A stretch of DNA of 64,000 bases from Phoronis australis. Taxonomy: Eukaryota; Phoronida; Phoronidae. The stretch lies in assembly GCA_002633005.1 (NCBI GenBank), contig NMRA01000033.1, forward strand, positions 11,078-75,077. The letters are read 5' to 3'. The position numbers and the translations under genes are program-made. Positions within the stretch are counted from its first letter, which is position 1; each line of letters opens with the position of its first letter. Of the stretch, positions 33,301 to 44,985 are shown piece after piece. Below the pieces are notes generated by a model. That model was not told the DNA's origin. It ran no database searches and saw nothing but the letters and a program-made list of their open reading frames with translations.

Positions 33301-35235
33301 AACATAGTACAGTCATAAGTTTAATACTTTAATCTATGGTACAGCCGACAAGAAATCTGGGAATGATCACTCAATAAAAGAACAGTTGTCAGGAAATCGT
33401 GATTTTTTAACTTTTAAAGACGTCGGATTAACGACATCAGCAGGTAAACATGTTTTGAACTTTAGTGGAGTTCCAGATAAACAAAAATATTTAATATATT
33501 GAAATAGAGAACTAAAGACACCGGCGATACAGAATGTGAACATTGCAAATTAGTCCTTTTTGGCACTCATCTTGTACTCTAATGTTGTTGCAAACAAATA
33601 TTCTTCCGTCATGATATCACAAATGTCCCAGTTAGAGCACAGCACAGTCAAACTGTTACTAATGGCACATGTTTTTTTTATCTCTCGCTGGTAAATCATG
33701 TCTTAGTAGCAGCCATATTAAAATCTAAGATCGCAGCCATACTAGGGGTCAAATCACGTGTTTCCCGGGCTTTTTGAAAAGTGCACGGCAAATAACATTA
33801 GTGCTCAAAATTTCACATTTTCTACAAAAACTGAACTTTCTTCCTCTTTCGTCTCTCCTTATCCACAGCAGCAGCCAAATTTGCCATTCCTTCACGATAA
33901 TAGCGGAAATTGCTGCAAATACACTCTAAACACACAAGTCATATTTTTTCACTCCAAACGTTCTTTTCCCTCTCATTTTCACCAACAAATTTCGAACATG
34001 TCATTAATATATTGCTAGTCTTTTATGGTAAATCTACACAAGGCACGTTCCATAATTGTTGGAACAGTGGTCGAGAAATGTTGTGAAAATATTACCAGTG
34101 TACACCTTAAAAACGTAACATCCTTCACTTCCGCACCTGCGAATGTGTATATCCTCAACTCTTAAGCGATTAATATTTTCAAAGAAAACGCTTTCAAACT
34201 TTTTGTCGGACATATTTGACAATGGAATATACATGAAAACAGTCTCACATTTTGACAGTTTTGTCAATCGTCAATAGCACGGTTCCTATGGAACGCTGCC
34301 TTGGGCTGTCTCCTGTAAACTCGTGATAACGCAAAATCACGCAAGACATCGCAAAATATCACCATGCATACGATAACAAGCGAAGCATGTGGTCGTCCTA
34401 GCTTTACTTGCGAAATGCTCGTATCTTCGCAACTTGATTCAAACAGTGCATCACGTGATTTTGCATCGCAACTTTTACCGTTTTTGGAGCACAAAATCGT
34501 ATTTTGCTTCACCCATTCTGGTGTTCGAGACGGGAGGAGTTGATTGGGACAAAACGCAATTTATTTCCTTCAAGCACATTTTCAGACGTTAGACATTTTT
34601 GTGTGATTAGTTTGAATATTCCATCGCTCAACAGTGGTAATTTGATGGCAGGGTGGCGGCAAAGAAATAACAAAAATGCGGAGAAACATCCCTCTACATT
34701 GAATGTATGCATGTATGCAGAGGCAGTTATATACCCAGCCGCACAATTTTGATTTAGCGAAAAGTCTTATTTCGGAATGTCGCTGCCGTACCGGAAAATG
34801 ACAATTGATTACTCCGAGAGGGGCGTTCTGCTGGGGTAGTGGGGCAAACGCACTCGTCATCTTGAAACATCTTAGGAACACGTGTTCAAGGCATGTGTTT
34901 TGTTTTTAAAGCTATTAGTCTTCAACTCTAGGCATATCTCTTTAAACCTTACCTGACTTGAGTAACCGTATCCAAATTTGCCGTAAGCGAACACAAACTC
35001 AACCTCTAGTCTTCCAACAACCTGACAACAAAGTACAAAAGTAGGGATTTAGTTGACTACCCTAAAATACAATCTATCCTGTTCGTCATGTCTGTATAAA
35101 CAATAAATAAGTAAATGAATATGAAAGCGCTCGGAGAAGCGACACTTGGTGAAAAGACCACGAAGTTGGCGAAGAAAAATTGACATCGATACGATAACGA
35201 ACACAATTTTTAAGTCCGACTTACAACACTGAGAG
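30304..35235. other. No supported gene; short direct repeats and a GAC-rich open stretch
   Basis: At 31942-32241 an open frame rich in Asp, Asn and Ala (DGDNVANGKGNENATTEHVV) reflects a GAC/AAC-biased composition; the opposite strand is also open, so I do not call a gene. GAATGGTCAATCAATAAAAG and CAGTCGTCAG at about 32349-32392 recur with few changes at about 33361-33404 (ATCACTCAATAAAAGAACAG), about 1 kb apart in direct orientation. The rest is featureless. Confidence 0.4.
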
Positions 35236-36030
35236 ACTTCAGTCTTACAACATACGCTTGAAAGGAAAAGGAGATTATTCACTTGGAACCACATTTGGAG
35301 ACTGAAATAAGATAAAATGGAATACGTGTACTGCATAAATGAGAATAAAGATGATGATGATCATGGAGCCGATGGTGATGGTGTTCATGACGATCATATG
35401 ACGGCTGTAGATATGCCAGAATGCCTACTGTGATTCAAGATGGTGACTCTGGCGTCCGTTTTGTTGTAAAAAATTAACGTATTGGCCGTCAAACATGACT
35501 GGAGAATTCTGGAGAATAGCTTGGTCATTGGTCTCTAGAGGCATTGTAGTATAAGATAATCACTTACTTAGAGGAGTTGTAGATTGGGTGCAGACGGGAG
35601 GTAAGTGGGACCGAGGTCTCCACTTACCTTACGTGTATTCGAATATTCTTAACCAGCGAAAGGCGGGAAACTCCTCACTCATTGATAAAAACCTGGCGGA
35701 CCAGTTTGCTGCAATACTGCAATGCCTCTAGAGACCAATGACCAACCTATTCGCCAGAATTCTCCAGTCATGTTTGACGGCCAATGCGTTAATTTTTTAT
35801 AACAAAACGGACGCCAGAGTCAACATCTTGAATCACATTAGGCATTCTGACATATGTGCAGCCGTCATATGATCGTCATGAACACCATCATCATCGGCTC
35901 CAGGATCATCATCATCTTTATTCTCATTTATTCAACACATGTATTTCATTTTACCCTATTTCAGTCTCCAAATGTGCTTCCAAGTGAATAATCTCCTTTT
36001 CGTTTCAAGCGTATGTTGTAAGACTGAAGT
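35236..36030. repeat. Giant imperfect palindrome: two 316-bp arms, 163-bp spacer
   Basis: The left arm 35236-35551 and right arm 35715-36030 are reverse complements with scattered differences. Outer ends: ACTTCAGTCTTACAACATAC against GTATGTTGTAAGACTGAAGT. Inner ends: GGTCTCTAGAGGCATTG against CAATGCCTCTAGAGACC. A GATGATGATGATCATGG microsatellite is mirrored in both arms. The spacer holds a second small hairpin, GGTAAGTGG ... CCACTTACC. No target duplication is seen and no transposase is encoded. It may be a foldback transposon or an inverted duplication. Confidence 0.9.
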
Positions 36031-37124
36031 ACAAATGAGCTTAGCTCCAAGTACAAGTACAATATTCAACGTCATGCATTTTGCGTCTCTGGTAGTGCAA
36101 ATTCTAGGTATTTGCACACAATTTTCGTTCACATTTCTTAGGACGACTCGGGAATCCCTGGGAAACCCCTACAGAATTGTCGTTACCCTAATGAAACAAG
36201 GCACAGTTTTTGTTATTTGTTTATTTCACTATCAAATAACGATTGCGTAATACTTGGAATTAGTGGGGCTTATATGTGTTCACACTTGTTTTCAAGTGTG
36301 GTGCTTTCTTTAAAACTGCAATTTGTTTACAAATTGTTTCTTTTCCTGGTTATACTTGAACACACAGTTCTCCAGGAAGTCACTAAGTGGCGCATGCTAC
36401 AAATCTTAACGGTTTTAATGAGACATAGCATTATTAACATAAAAATAACGAACGTTGGTTAACATACGCAGAGCCTAATAAGTATATTCATAAACTTATA
36501 TTTCCTCCTGTCACCAGACTTGTAGCATCAGAATTGACAAATCAATATGGGAACTAAACATAGTCTGAAAAACGTTTGAGCCCTGAAGTTTCAACTTGAA
36601 GTGCATACACTTTTCCTATAGAAATTATTAATTAATGCTACTACTTAGACTGGCCGCATTTGCCTGACTGTCATGTTTCTAAAGGGTCTTCACAGTGTGC
36701 ATTACCATTGCACCAGCAACAAACAACACCACGTAAGCAGCACTGCCAGCGTGATTAGTCATCTGAAGAGGAACGGGCCTCGGTGGCAAAAATATGTTCG
36801 ATCACTTCACATCCGGGTACTTTTTGAAGTCGAAGGTAAGAAGAAACACTCTTTCTTCCCAATGTAGTAAAAGCAGTTTTAACATATCTGCTTGTTTAAC
36901 TCAGCCCCACCTGTCATTTTCTTTTATCAGAAATTACACCAGTTTAATAGGTAACGAAACTGAAAATCTGAAACAAAAAACATTTGCTAAGTGCCATTAA
37001 AAAGATGTTGCATTCAATGCTGAAACCATATAGACTTAAAAATGTTCTTGTTGAGGTTATCTTTTGAATTCAACTAAAGATGTGATTTGTGTTTTCCAGC
37101 TTCACATAAGTGTCATATCTTTAT
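36031..37124. other. No supported gene
   Basis: An open + frame before 36834 (RNGPRWQKYVRSLHIRVLFE) ends at a donor-like GAAG/GTAAGA, but no acceptor and no family support it. Confidence 0.3.
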
Positions 37125-38470
37125 TTAAGGACACTGCAATTGTTATCACTAGAGTCTTATGGAGTTAATGATAACGAACTCCTTTGGTTTAGAAACTACT
37201 TATAAGACCGTAAACAGGCCACCAAATACGGTGGTATTCTTTCTGACTACTCAACCGTAATCAAGTGGGTACCTCAGGGTTCCATTTTGGGCCCTCTATT
37301 ATTCACTATTTTTGTTAACGACCTCCTTACTGTCCCAGTTTTATACGCTGATGACACTGCAATTATGTCCGCAGCTGGATCAGTAAAAGAACTCGAAACT
37401 TCCCTCAACGATGAGCTAGCCCTTATCCATGACTAGCTGATTCAAAATAAACTCACTCTTAACGTTAGTAAAACCAAATCGATGCTGTTTGGAACCCACC
37501 AGAAATTAAAACAACAAAAACTGTCCCTTTCTATCAACGGTTCTCCCATCGAGAACGTTGACAAGTTTAAGTACTTGGGCCTTATTTTAGATCCCAATCT
37601 TAAATTTAATATGCACATAGATCATATCACCAAAAATTATCAAAGAAAATCGGTGTACTTAAACGTCTAAGCAAATTTCTTAATGTCAGTACTCTTAAGA
37701 CCCTTTACCATTCTATTATTCAGCCTCATATTGATTATTGTTTACCGGTTTTGGGGCACACTAGTGACACACTTGTCAGCAACGTCCAAGTAATCCAAAA
37801 TAGGGCCGCCAGGGCTATCCTGGGTACTAAATTAGGGACACTAGGGTTGACGACTTGTATTCCTACAAGCTGGGATTTATGAAAGTAAGACAAAGAAATA
37901 AATATCTATTTGCCTGTTGTATGTACAGATGTATCAATGGCTTGGCTCCAGCATATCTCAGCAGCAAATTCAATAGCAGTCAGGCTGTATATTCTACACG
38001 TTCTTCTGCTGCTGGCAATGTTTCTTCTAAAAAATTATAACCGAGACGGGCAAGAGATCTTTTATCTATGCAGCTGCTATAATATGGAATTCTCTTAGCC
38101 CAGAAATTTAACGGTCCAGTTCAATTACTACCTTCAAAGTAAATATTAAAAAATGGCTGTAATTTACCTAACCTTTTATACCCTGTGTGTCTTAATCATG
38201 TCATTTTTTCATTGTCGTAAATACTCTCACCGTCTAGAGTCATCTCTTAATTCATTTCATCTGTCTTAGTTAAATTTTTACCATTATTCGTCATTTAGTT
38301 ATTGTCTCAATTCTGAACCTGTTTTAATTGTATCTTTGTTACGTATATTTCATTGTTGTTTTATTACTTCATTGCAATATATTGCTGTTTTTCCTGTTGA
38401 GGGCCCTCTTGGAAAGCAGTGCTATCACAGAAGAGGCCACCCTCATTTTAAATATCACAATAAACAAATA
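37125..38470 (+). pseudogene. LINE RT C-terminal part and 3' UTR
   Basis: The plus-strand frame reads NDNELLWFRNYL and VPQGSILGPLLFTIFVNDLL. A short deletion follows and then VLYADDTAIMSAAGSVKELE (YADD near 37345). NKLTLNVSKTKSMLFGTHQK and NVDKFKYLGLILDPNLKF come next. The thumb and C terminus continue as LYHSIIQPHIDYCLPVLGHT, VQVIQNRAARAILGTK and CINGLAPAYLSSKF. The 3' UTR contains GAGGGCCCTCTTGGAAAG and a complementary-looking GAGGCCACCCTC, then AATAAACAAATAA at the end, a form seen in CR1/L2/Rex-type elements. It lacks the 5' half and has several frameshifts. It is a different family from the LINE at 28030-30303. Confidence 0.8.
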
Positions 38471-39094
38471 AGTCACCTGTTTTAAACATGAAACGAGTGT
38501 CATCAATCGAAAGCTGTCGCTAATGCACAAGCATTTCATGAGTACAACCCTAGTTGCATTTGTGCTTTCTACGCAAGTTCATGGAACGTGGAAAATAGTG
38601 TTATTCAGATGTGGTGGTCATGTCGTCGAAAAACCACCAGGGAGTTTTAGAAAATTGGATAGTGTGAAATTTTGTTTTGTGAAGTTCTACAAGAAGCGGG
38701 AAGTGTATTTTTAATGCACCAATTAATGACCATTTTCAAGGACATACCGTTCATTCCGTCAAAAACCGGGTACTTCTACGACAACCACAGATTGCTCGGT
38801 CTACTCAGCTGACTAACTACTTGAAATCTACGTTTTACGTTGAAGTTCATTAATAAATGAATACGACTTATATATAACTAGCCTTTATTCTTGATACGTA
38901 TGCATTTAATTCAAACACTGGACGACGACGAGGAAGACTAATTATCACATTCATGAAACGTGACTTCCGACTTAAGTCAGAAATTTCATCTTGCCTTTCC
39001 AATTACCTAATGAAGTTATCGCCATGTCATTATTAGCACGTCACAGGAAACAAACAGTTTTTATCATACATACATGTACGTGTTGATACAGGCG

Positions 39095-39212
39095 TGGGAT
39101 AAAGGAGTTATCAAGGGGTCTGATATGATAAAAATACATTTCCATATCAGCCCTGGGGCTGATAACCCATATCAGTCCATAGGCTGATAAGTGCCGTTAT
39201 TCCCCGTTAAAG
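39095..39212. repeat. Cluster of GATAT/CAGCCC hairpins
   Basis: ATCAGCCCTGGGGCTGAT (39146-39163) is nearly palindromic and is surrounded by CATATCAG/CTGATATG copies and GTTATCAAGGGG ... GTTATTCCCCG. It resembles, in design only, the hairpin MITE at 61141-61259. Probably a degenerate foldback repeat. Confidence 0.4.
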
Positions 39213-39509
39213 TCTAGGCAAAATGACTAAGACTGACAGTACATTAGCTAGCGCAGTGCTGGAAACCCAGAGGTATTTATAGCTTTATACAACTTCCCAT
39301 TGTACTGTGCTGGTGTTCTAAGCAAATGCAAAACGAAATACTCAATAACGAAAAAACAAAAAAAACTCAAAAGTACATAGATAAACGCCAGTTTACTCTA
39401 TAGTTTGATAAATATGACTGATGAAAAAATACGATGAAAAACATGACAATTACTAAATGCACGTTACACCGCAACAACTGCCCCGACATCTATTGATATG
39501 AGTACGAAT

Positions 39510-40030
39510 TTCAAAATCAGCGCATATGCAAACAACGACATATTAATCGACGTTTCAGTTTGTCACTAAACCGTTCTCAATACAAATGTTCACAATATTC
39601 CTGTCAGGTGAAGAACAGTCTGCACAGGTACACGTCAAAATGCATTGTGAGGGGGAAATTCCAGAAATCAAAACAACTGGACCTGAAATGAACCCATGTT
39701 TCTATTCAGACACCGCCCTGGGTGATTCAACCGTACATACATAGTCTCCTTTTTGAGGAGCCTGAGGGTTGCATTATTCGTGTCCAAGATCTGAACACCA
39801 GAGTAATCTAGATGTGACCAATGAATGATTAAGAACAGTACTGTGTGTGTCTTTACAATGTTCTTTGACTATGATGCTGAAAATCCTGTTCGTCACTCCA
39901 ATGTAAAACTGTTCATATTCATTACAGTTGAGTTGGTACACATGTGAACATTTGTTTTTAGAATGGTTCAGTGACAATAAACCGAAACGCCGATTAATAT
40001 GCCTATGTTTACATATGCGCTGGTTTTAAA
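39510..40030. repeat. Inverted repeat around a PLE endonuclease relic
   Basis: The arms 39510-39593 (+) and 39944-40030 (-) share TCAGCGCATATG, ATATTAATCG, CGTTTC and CAAATGTTCAC in the same order. Both contain a hairpin followed by GAAACG, the motif also found in the PLE flanks at 7.9 and 9.7 kb. The loop holds the GIY-YIG fragment. Part of the right arm belongs to the same element as that fragment, so the left arm is an inverted duplicate of PLE sequence. Confidence 0.65.
39660..39977 (-). pseudogene. Penelope-like GIY-YIG endonuclease fragment
   Basis: The minus-strand frame has NKCSHVYQLNCNEYEQFYIG and VTNRIFSIIVKEHCKD. This is the GIY-YIG pattern ('--VY-L-C----FYIG-T-R-----V-EH') with the YIG Gly kept. 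Past a frameshift it continues VQILDTNNATLRLLKKETMY and NHPGRCLNRNMGSF, fitting the C-terminal 'E---I-----P-LNR--G' segment. A different subfamily from the PLEs at 8.3-9.0 and 16.7-18.7 kb. Confidence 0.65.
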
Positions 40031-41186
40031 GTTCGTCATATATTGAGTACTAAGGAAGGTATATTGCTATGGCAAACAAAACTCCTACGCCAACACGGAA
40101 AAACAGTTTCCAATGTAACACTGTGCCGTTGTTTGCAAATTTTAAGTTAGTAAACAATTAATAGTTAATGAAGTTATTCATGATGAATTTCTGGTTTCCG
40201 GCGTAATTCAAAGAAAATTTAACAAAGAATTGAAATTGTTAATAGAGTGCCTAACACTGGTCGTCTGCTATTGCAATCACTGCCAATCCACGTTATCGTG
40301 GATGGTTTACTGTATATATCTTGAATTATGGAAGCTACATTCGATTTACAATTGTCCCTGTGCTCTGACTCACGCTCAGGAGTTATAAGAGATTTCAGTG
40401 GCGTTCTGTTCCTACACCGACACATTTTGCCGCCTCACTCATCACCGACAGATTTGGCGAATGCGCACCTTTGGGTATGTGTGATAAATATGTTATATAA
40501 CGTACGTGATGATAACTGTGGGTTATCATATGTGCGGGTTATTAAATTCAAACGTATATAATGGTTTAATTGGTAACAAATAGTGCGGGCTTCCTGCACG
40601 CCAGAAGTCCCAGTTTCTTTTGCAAGGCACAGAAGCAAAACACCCTTTTGGCTCTAATCGCAGAAGAATGGCAAATGAATTTTTTCTCCGTCTGCGTAGT
40701 TGGCTCTCTCGCAGTCTTCGCGTTCTTCACAGACTGCGCACTTTTCGTTCAACTACTACATATTTCCAATCGAGCACAATTTTCACAGCTCGAAAACACA
40801 AACATGACTTTAGTTTTTCGTCACATTGCCTCATCAGCTTCGGTGAAAAATCATCGATAATTGGGCTGGAGCTACACAACTGGTTGCGTTTGATGCCAAA
40901 ACTAGAAAAAGTTCTTTGCAGTTTTAAATCAAGTGTTTCATCCCTACGCATTGTAAAACACACTTTTGAATCCCTGGCATTAAAAACACCATCAAATCTC
41001 AATAAGACCATAGTCTAGTGTTCATACTTCATACTTTATGAAACATTTTGGCACATCCTATAATTTACACCTGAACTAATTTTGGAATAGTTCATTATTT
41101 ATGATTGTGCTTAAGCGTGGTTTATGAAATGAAATTATCAGTTTTGTCCGATTATGTCAACTATTTTTTCAGAACGCAGTGAGACT

Positions 41187-41337
41187 TACGTACCTGTTTG
41201 TGACAGGCACTTTAGAGGTTGGTCCGACAGAACTGCTTACCTAGGTGTGGCAGGGACTTTAGAGGCTGGTCAATGAGAATTACGTGCCATAGTATTGCAA
41301 CGTTTTAGTGGTTGGTCGACGAGAACCAATGGGGCTA
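41187..41337 (+). repeat. Short tandem array (unit about 47-50 bp), left part
   Basis: Three diverged units share GTGTGxCAGGGACTTTAG, GGTTGGTC and GAGAAC-type words. The same words continue at 44845 immediately after TIR element copy A, showing that the element inserted into a pre-existing array. Confidence 0.65.
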
Positions 41338-43747
41338 TTCGGAAAATCTACAATAACTAGAGGGCGTGCGTGTACTAGTGGTGATAGAGTAACAGCCTCG
41401 ATTTCGCGAGCCCTTTAAATACATGGTGAAATGGCTTGCAGCCGTGCCAACTGAATCTGAGATTGCGTAAAAAGGGTGCTTCTATGAGAGGAAGTGAGCA
41501 TAACCTCATACAAAGGTAAGGTTTGTGATTATTTTTACGATTATTCCATGATTATTCTACCGGTGCCTGTTAACTGAGGCACTCGCCGATGTCGACTTCG
41601 CGGCAGTCAGTTGCCAGCCAGAGTCTGGTTAATCTTTATATGTTGTGATACGTGATACGATACTTGACGTAGCAATCGGGATCTTTTCGTACGTCAAAGC
41701 ATTATTATTGTTTGGAATGATTTCTAAAAGTTTATCAGTGATAGTTACATCAATCAATTCTGAATGTTTATGCTGTCAACTCGATACAGGTTAATGAGTT
41801 AAGATTACAATCCAATCCCAATGGCAAAGGGTACGTGAGTGATAAATATCCATTGCATTAGACTATTTGTTTACTCCCTATCATATGTCTTCTGGAAATC
41901 TATTACACGTTGAAATGGAAATCTATCACGTCAGTTTTCACGTAACCTTTGGTTTTTAGGTTTGAAGGCTTGTACCGTGCAGAGGAGATATGCATCGCTT
42001 CTGCACCGTCCCTGAATGGACAAAAATTGGTTTTTAGCATTTGACTGCAGCTAACCAACAAGATCTTCCCATCCAGTGCAGATCTGTTGTCAAAGCCTAC
42101 TTTCAATATTGGAGACAACGAACAAAGCCTTTGAAAAGGAACAGCTATTTTTAAAGTCATTTTGTTAAATTACTTATTCAGGTCCTGAGGGGGGATTGGC
42201 ATGGGGGGTTGTAATATTTGGTACAACTGAATGTGTGGAAATAACAGGTAATACATGTTTGGGGAAAAGAGCATGGTGAGGTAATTCTTAACCTTCACGA
42301 AGTCCCTTCAAGTTGATTTCATGAAACTGTTTTGCTACTTGTATCAATTGTAAAACCACGAAAATATATTACATTTTCCGAATTCACAGTGACTGAATAG
42401 TCTTAACTCATGCCTTGAAATGTTGCAAGTCGTTATAAATTCAAATGACTGCCATTTTTGTGAAAATTGCATTTTTGATGGTGCCTTACGATTTGTAATT
42501 ACTCTTAAACAACAGAAAGATTATCCATCATTTTTAAATGACCCAAGTCTTCATATCTTCTATTAGAAGAAAAACGGTTCCCTCAACCTTAGGCTAGAAG
42601 TATGCTTGACAGACCCATGAACCTGTAATCTGAGTTTAAAATTGCTGAAAGTATCAAAATTAAAAAGGCTTGAAAATGGGTAACAAAGGTTTGAAGTTGT
42701 CTCAAAAAACTTGTATATTTTACAGACAAGTGATGCGTTTAAAGAATTGTTATGGCTAGGGATAAAAAATAAAGACACAGTTTTATGCAATACTCATTAT
42801 ATACACCCTTGGTTTCTGAAAATAGTAATTATTTACTTTTATGTGAAACTGTAGACCAATCACCATATATTTTTGAAAAACAGGGATAACATTTTTGATC
42901 CAATCTGGAGTACTTAATTATTCATATTTCAATATTTGTTCCAGGTTCAGTGACATTTTAAGGCCACTTCAAGCTGTATCATAGACAAGCTTTGTTACTC
43001 CGTTCTCTTCCCACAGCACTTCCACACACCAGCAGTGCTGCATGGCACAATGTGCAAGTCAGTGGCCCTGGAGAAATGTGAATCGCAGTACTAAGTTACC
43101 ATAAGACAATGTGCCAGTGGAGTGTCTGTGTATCCAGACGAACTATATCTGACTGCTACACAAATAAGCCTTGTTGGTGAGGATGCCCTTTCATAGGCAA
43201 TGAGTCATGTGTGGACAATAGCTTATTTCCTTTCCTGGAAGAAACATGAGGGACTGAAGCTAAAGAAGACCTAGTCACACTCTGGTCTAGTTCAGAGTCT
43301 GATTTTGGGCTCAAAACGATTCAAGTGATATGCTGCTGTGTTTACCTTCAAGGGTCTAATTGTGGATGTTATTGAGGCTGAATGAGGTTACATGAAAGAA
43401 AGCCACGTGTTGAAACTGGACCTTTTTTACAAGCGCTTCTATAGGCCATTGAAACTAGAACCCAGTGAAATGAAAGCCAAAAGCTGAGTGACATTAAATT
43501 TTCCTTTCAGAAGAAAGGCTTTATACTATTGGTAAAAACTTTTCAATTTGGTACAGATTATGGGGAAATGACATTCAGTGACTGCATCGATTGTCTTATT
43601 GTATGTTTTCAATTGTAGCTAGCTGGATAAGAATCTGCTATGCACAAGATTCGAGAATAAACAATTATCAGTGTATTTAAAAACAAATGGCAAACTGAAA
43701 AAGCACAGAAAGAAACAACATTGCGAGGGAGTCCATAATCAGGCATA

Positions 43748-43868
43748 TCAGGTGCTGAATTTCTGAATTACGTTCAATTCTCTCAGGTTATTGCTGAAGG
43801 ATTGCTTTTCACTTTGTCCAACGGTGAAATAGATGGTCAGGCGGTTGGTTTCAGTTGTTTTTTCTTGC
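43748..43868 (-). CDS. Second exon of a cargo gene candidate in TIR element A
   Basis: On the minus strand the acceptor TTCTATTCTGTTACAG precedes an open exon reading QEKTTETNRLTIYFTVGQSE and KQSFSNNLRELNVIQKFST, then TGA. It needs two bases from the previous exon. That phase fits the ATG frame of the exon at 44514-44743 but not the longer frame there, so an indel has probably broken the gene. Not a family I recognise. Confidence 0.4.
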
Positions 43869-44513
43869 CTGTAACAGAATAGAAATATTAGCAAATTGTA
43901 AAAGAAAAGACAAGACAAAACTACTTTTGTAAGGCAGAACATACTTGACATTTCATCTTCATGTTTATGTGTAGAAACTAATAACCTTTGTACCCAAGTC
44001 TTATTTAATATCTGAATTAAAATATGTGAAACAGGCTAAAAGTGATTTAACAATGTGTATTTTTCATGACACTTAAAATGTGCTTCTGATCTCAACAAGT
44101 AAAATTCATTCTAGGTGTCAATTTTTTTCCAATGCAATGTTACGACATTTACTGAATTAAGGCTTATTCATGTTAATTCGATAACTGAGCTGGTGGTCCT
44201 GGGGGTGGGGTCCACGATAAAATAAGGAAACTCACTCATCTAGAGAATTTTATTGGAAACAGCATAGTTTTGAAGAGAAACTGCTGTGAAAAAGTCACTC
44301 TTGACTTCTGTGCATCACGTACCATACACCTCTTATTTTGGGAGCACTCCCACCCAGGACAATATGAATATGTGCTGCTAGCCTACCCGGCATCGGGTGA
44401 GTTTCCAAAAAGAAACACTTAGTTCCACTCAATAAAACTGTTATTCAGTGGGGTAACTGGTGGGGATAACATCACCGAACGATGTTGATAGAAACTGATT
44501 GCTAAAAACTTAC

Positions 44514-44743
44514 CAAGTAATGTTGTGTAGTCTCCGAATGGAAAGGCATAGTCATAGAGCACACACGGGGCTTCAGCATCCACACACTTTTTGTCAGTTA
44601 GTTGACCCTGTTGACCGCAATTGTCCACGAATATAGTAACCTTAGGTCTTTTGGGAATTTGTGGCCACCTGTCGAAGACTTGCACCAGGGAACTTAGCAG
44701 TAATAAGGCTTAGCGCGACGACGTATTTTGATAAAAATTCCAT
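44514..44743 (-). CDS. First exon of a cargo gene candidate, signal peptide-like start
   Basis: The ATG at 44743 (minus) starts MEFLSKYVVALSLITA, a good signal-peptide shape. The ATG frame stops after 33 codons, while the +1 frame is open to the splice donor TTACTTG/GTAAGT at 44513. That frame reads LVQVFDRWPQIPKRP, then VTIFVDNCGQQGQLTDKKC and DAEAPCVLYDYAFPFGDYTT, a Cys-containing segment. A one-base indel would reconcile the two. It lies wholly inside the TIR element, near its right end. It could be captured host sequence or an element-encoded protein. No homology is recognised. Confidence 0.4.
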
Positions 44744-44844
44744 CTTTTACCAGTTGTTTACATGCAGACAGCCACGCATGCGCAATTTAATCACCACTAG
44801 TACAGCAGCGACACCGCGAGGAGAATTCTCCGAATAGCCCCATT

Positions 44845-44985
44845 ACCTTGGTGTGACAGGGCTTCCAGTTGAAGGTTGAACTACCTACCTCGTTGTCTTT
44901 GGTAGTTGGTCAGCAGAGAACGATGTACCTTGGTGTGATAGCGTCTTTAAATGTTGTTCAGTCGCAGGCCTGTCACTAGTGTTTG
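44845..44985 (+). repeat. Short tandem array (unit about 47-50 bp), right part
   Basis: Continues the array interrupted by TIR element A: ACCTTGGTGTGACAGGGCTT, then GTAGTTGGTCAGCAGAGAAC, then TACCTTGGTGTGATAG. Confidence 0.65.

Larger units (their letters stand above)
41338..44844. mobile_element. Large TIR element, copy A (3,507 bp, complete)
   Basis: Both ends read AATGGGGCTATTCGGA inward, followed by a diverged segment and then GTACTAGTGGTGAT in both TIRs, so the TIRs are at least 58 bp and imperfect. ACC lies at 41335-41337 and 44845-44847, an apparent 3-bp target duplication. The flanks are two halves of one tandem array, which fixes the boundaries. The left 2.3 kb (to about 43604) matches copy B at 59678-61140 plus 62962-63757; no transposase was identified there. 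The right 1.2 kb contains a two-exon minus-strand reading frame absent from copy B's corresponding position. The superfamily is not assigned. Confidence 0.8.

Noticed and set aside
35049-36250. Mirror-image ORFs (LQMWFQVNNLLF and LQMCFQVNNLLF) on opposite strands
   Set aside because: They are the same sequence in the two arms of the giant palindrome, not a duplicated gene.
40570-41018. Overlapping frames of about 95-130 codons on both strands
   Set aside because: Three frames are open at once, none with a recognisable motif, start context or splice support.
41903-42790. ORFs repeated at 60889-61140 and similar to a gene family
   Set aside because: The similarity comes from the duplicated TIR element; the frames contain stops in the other copy and no protein motif.
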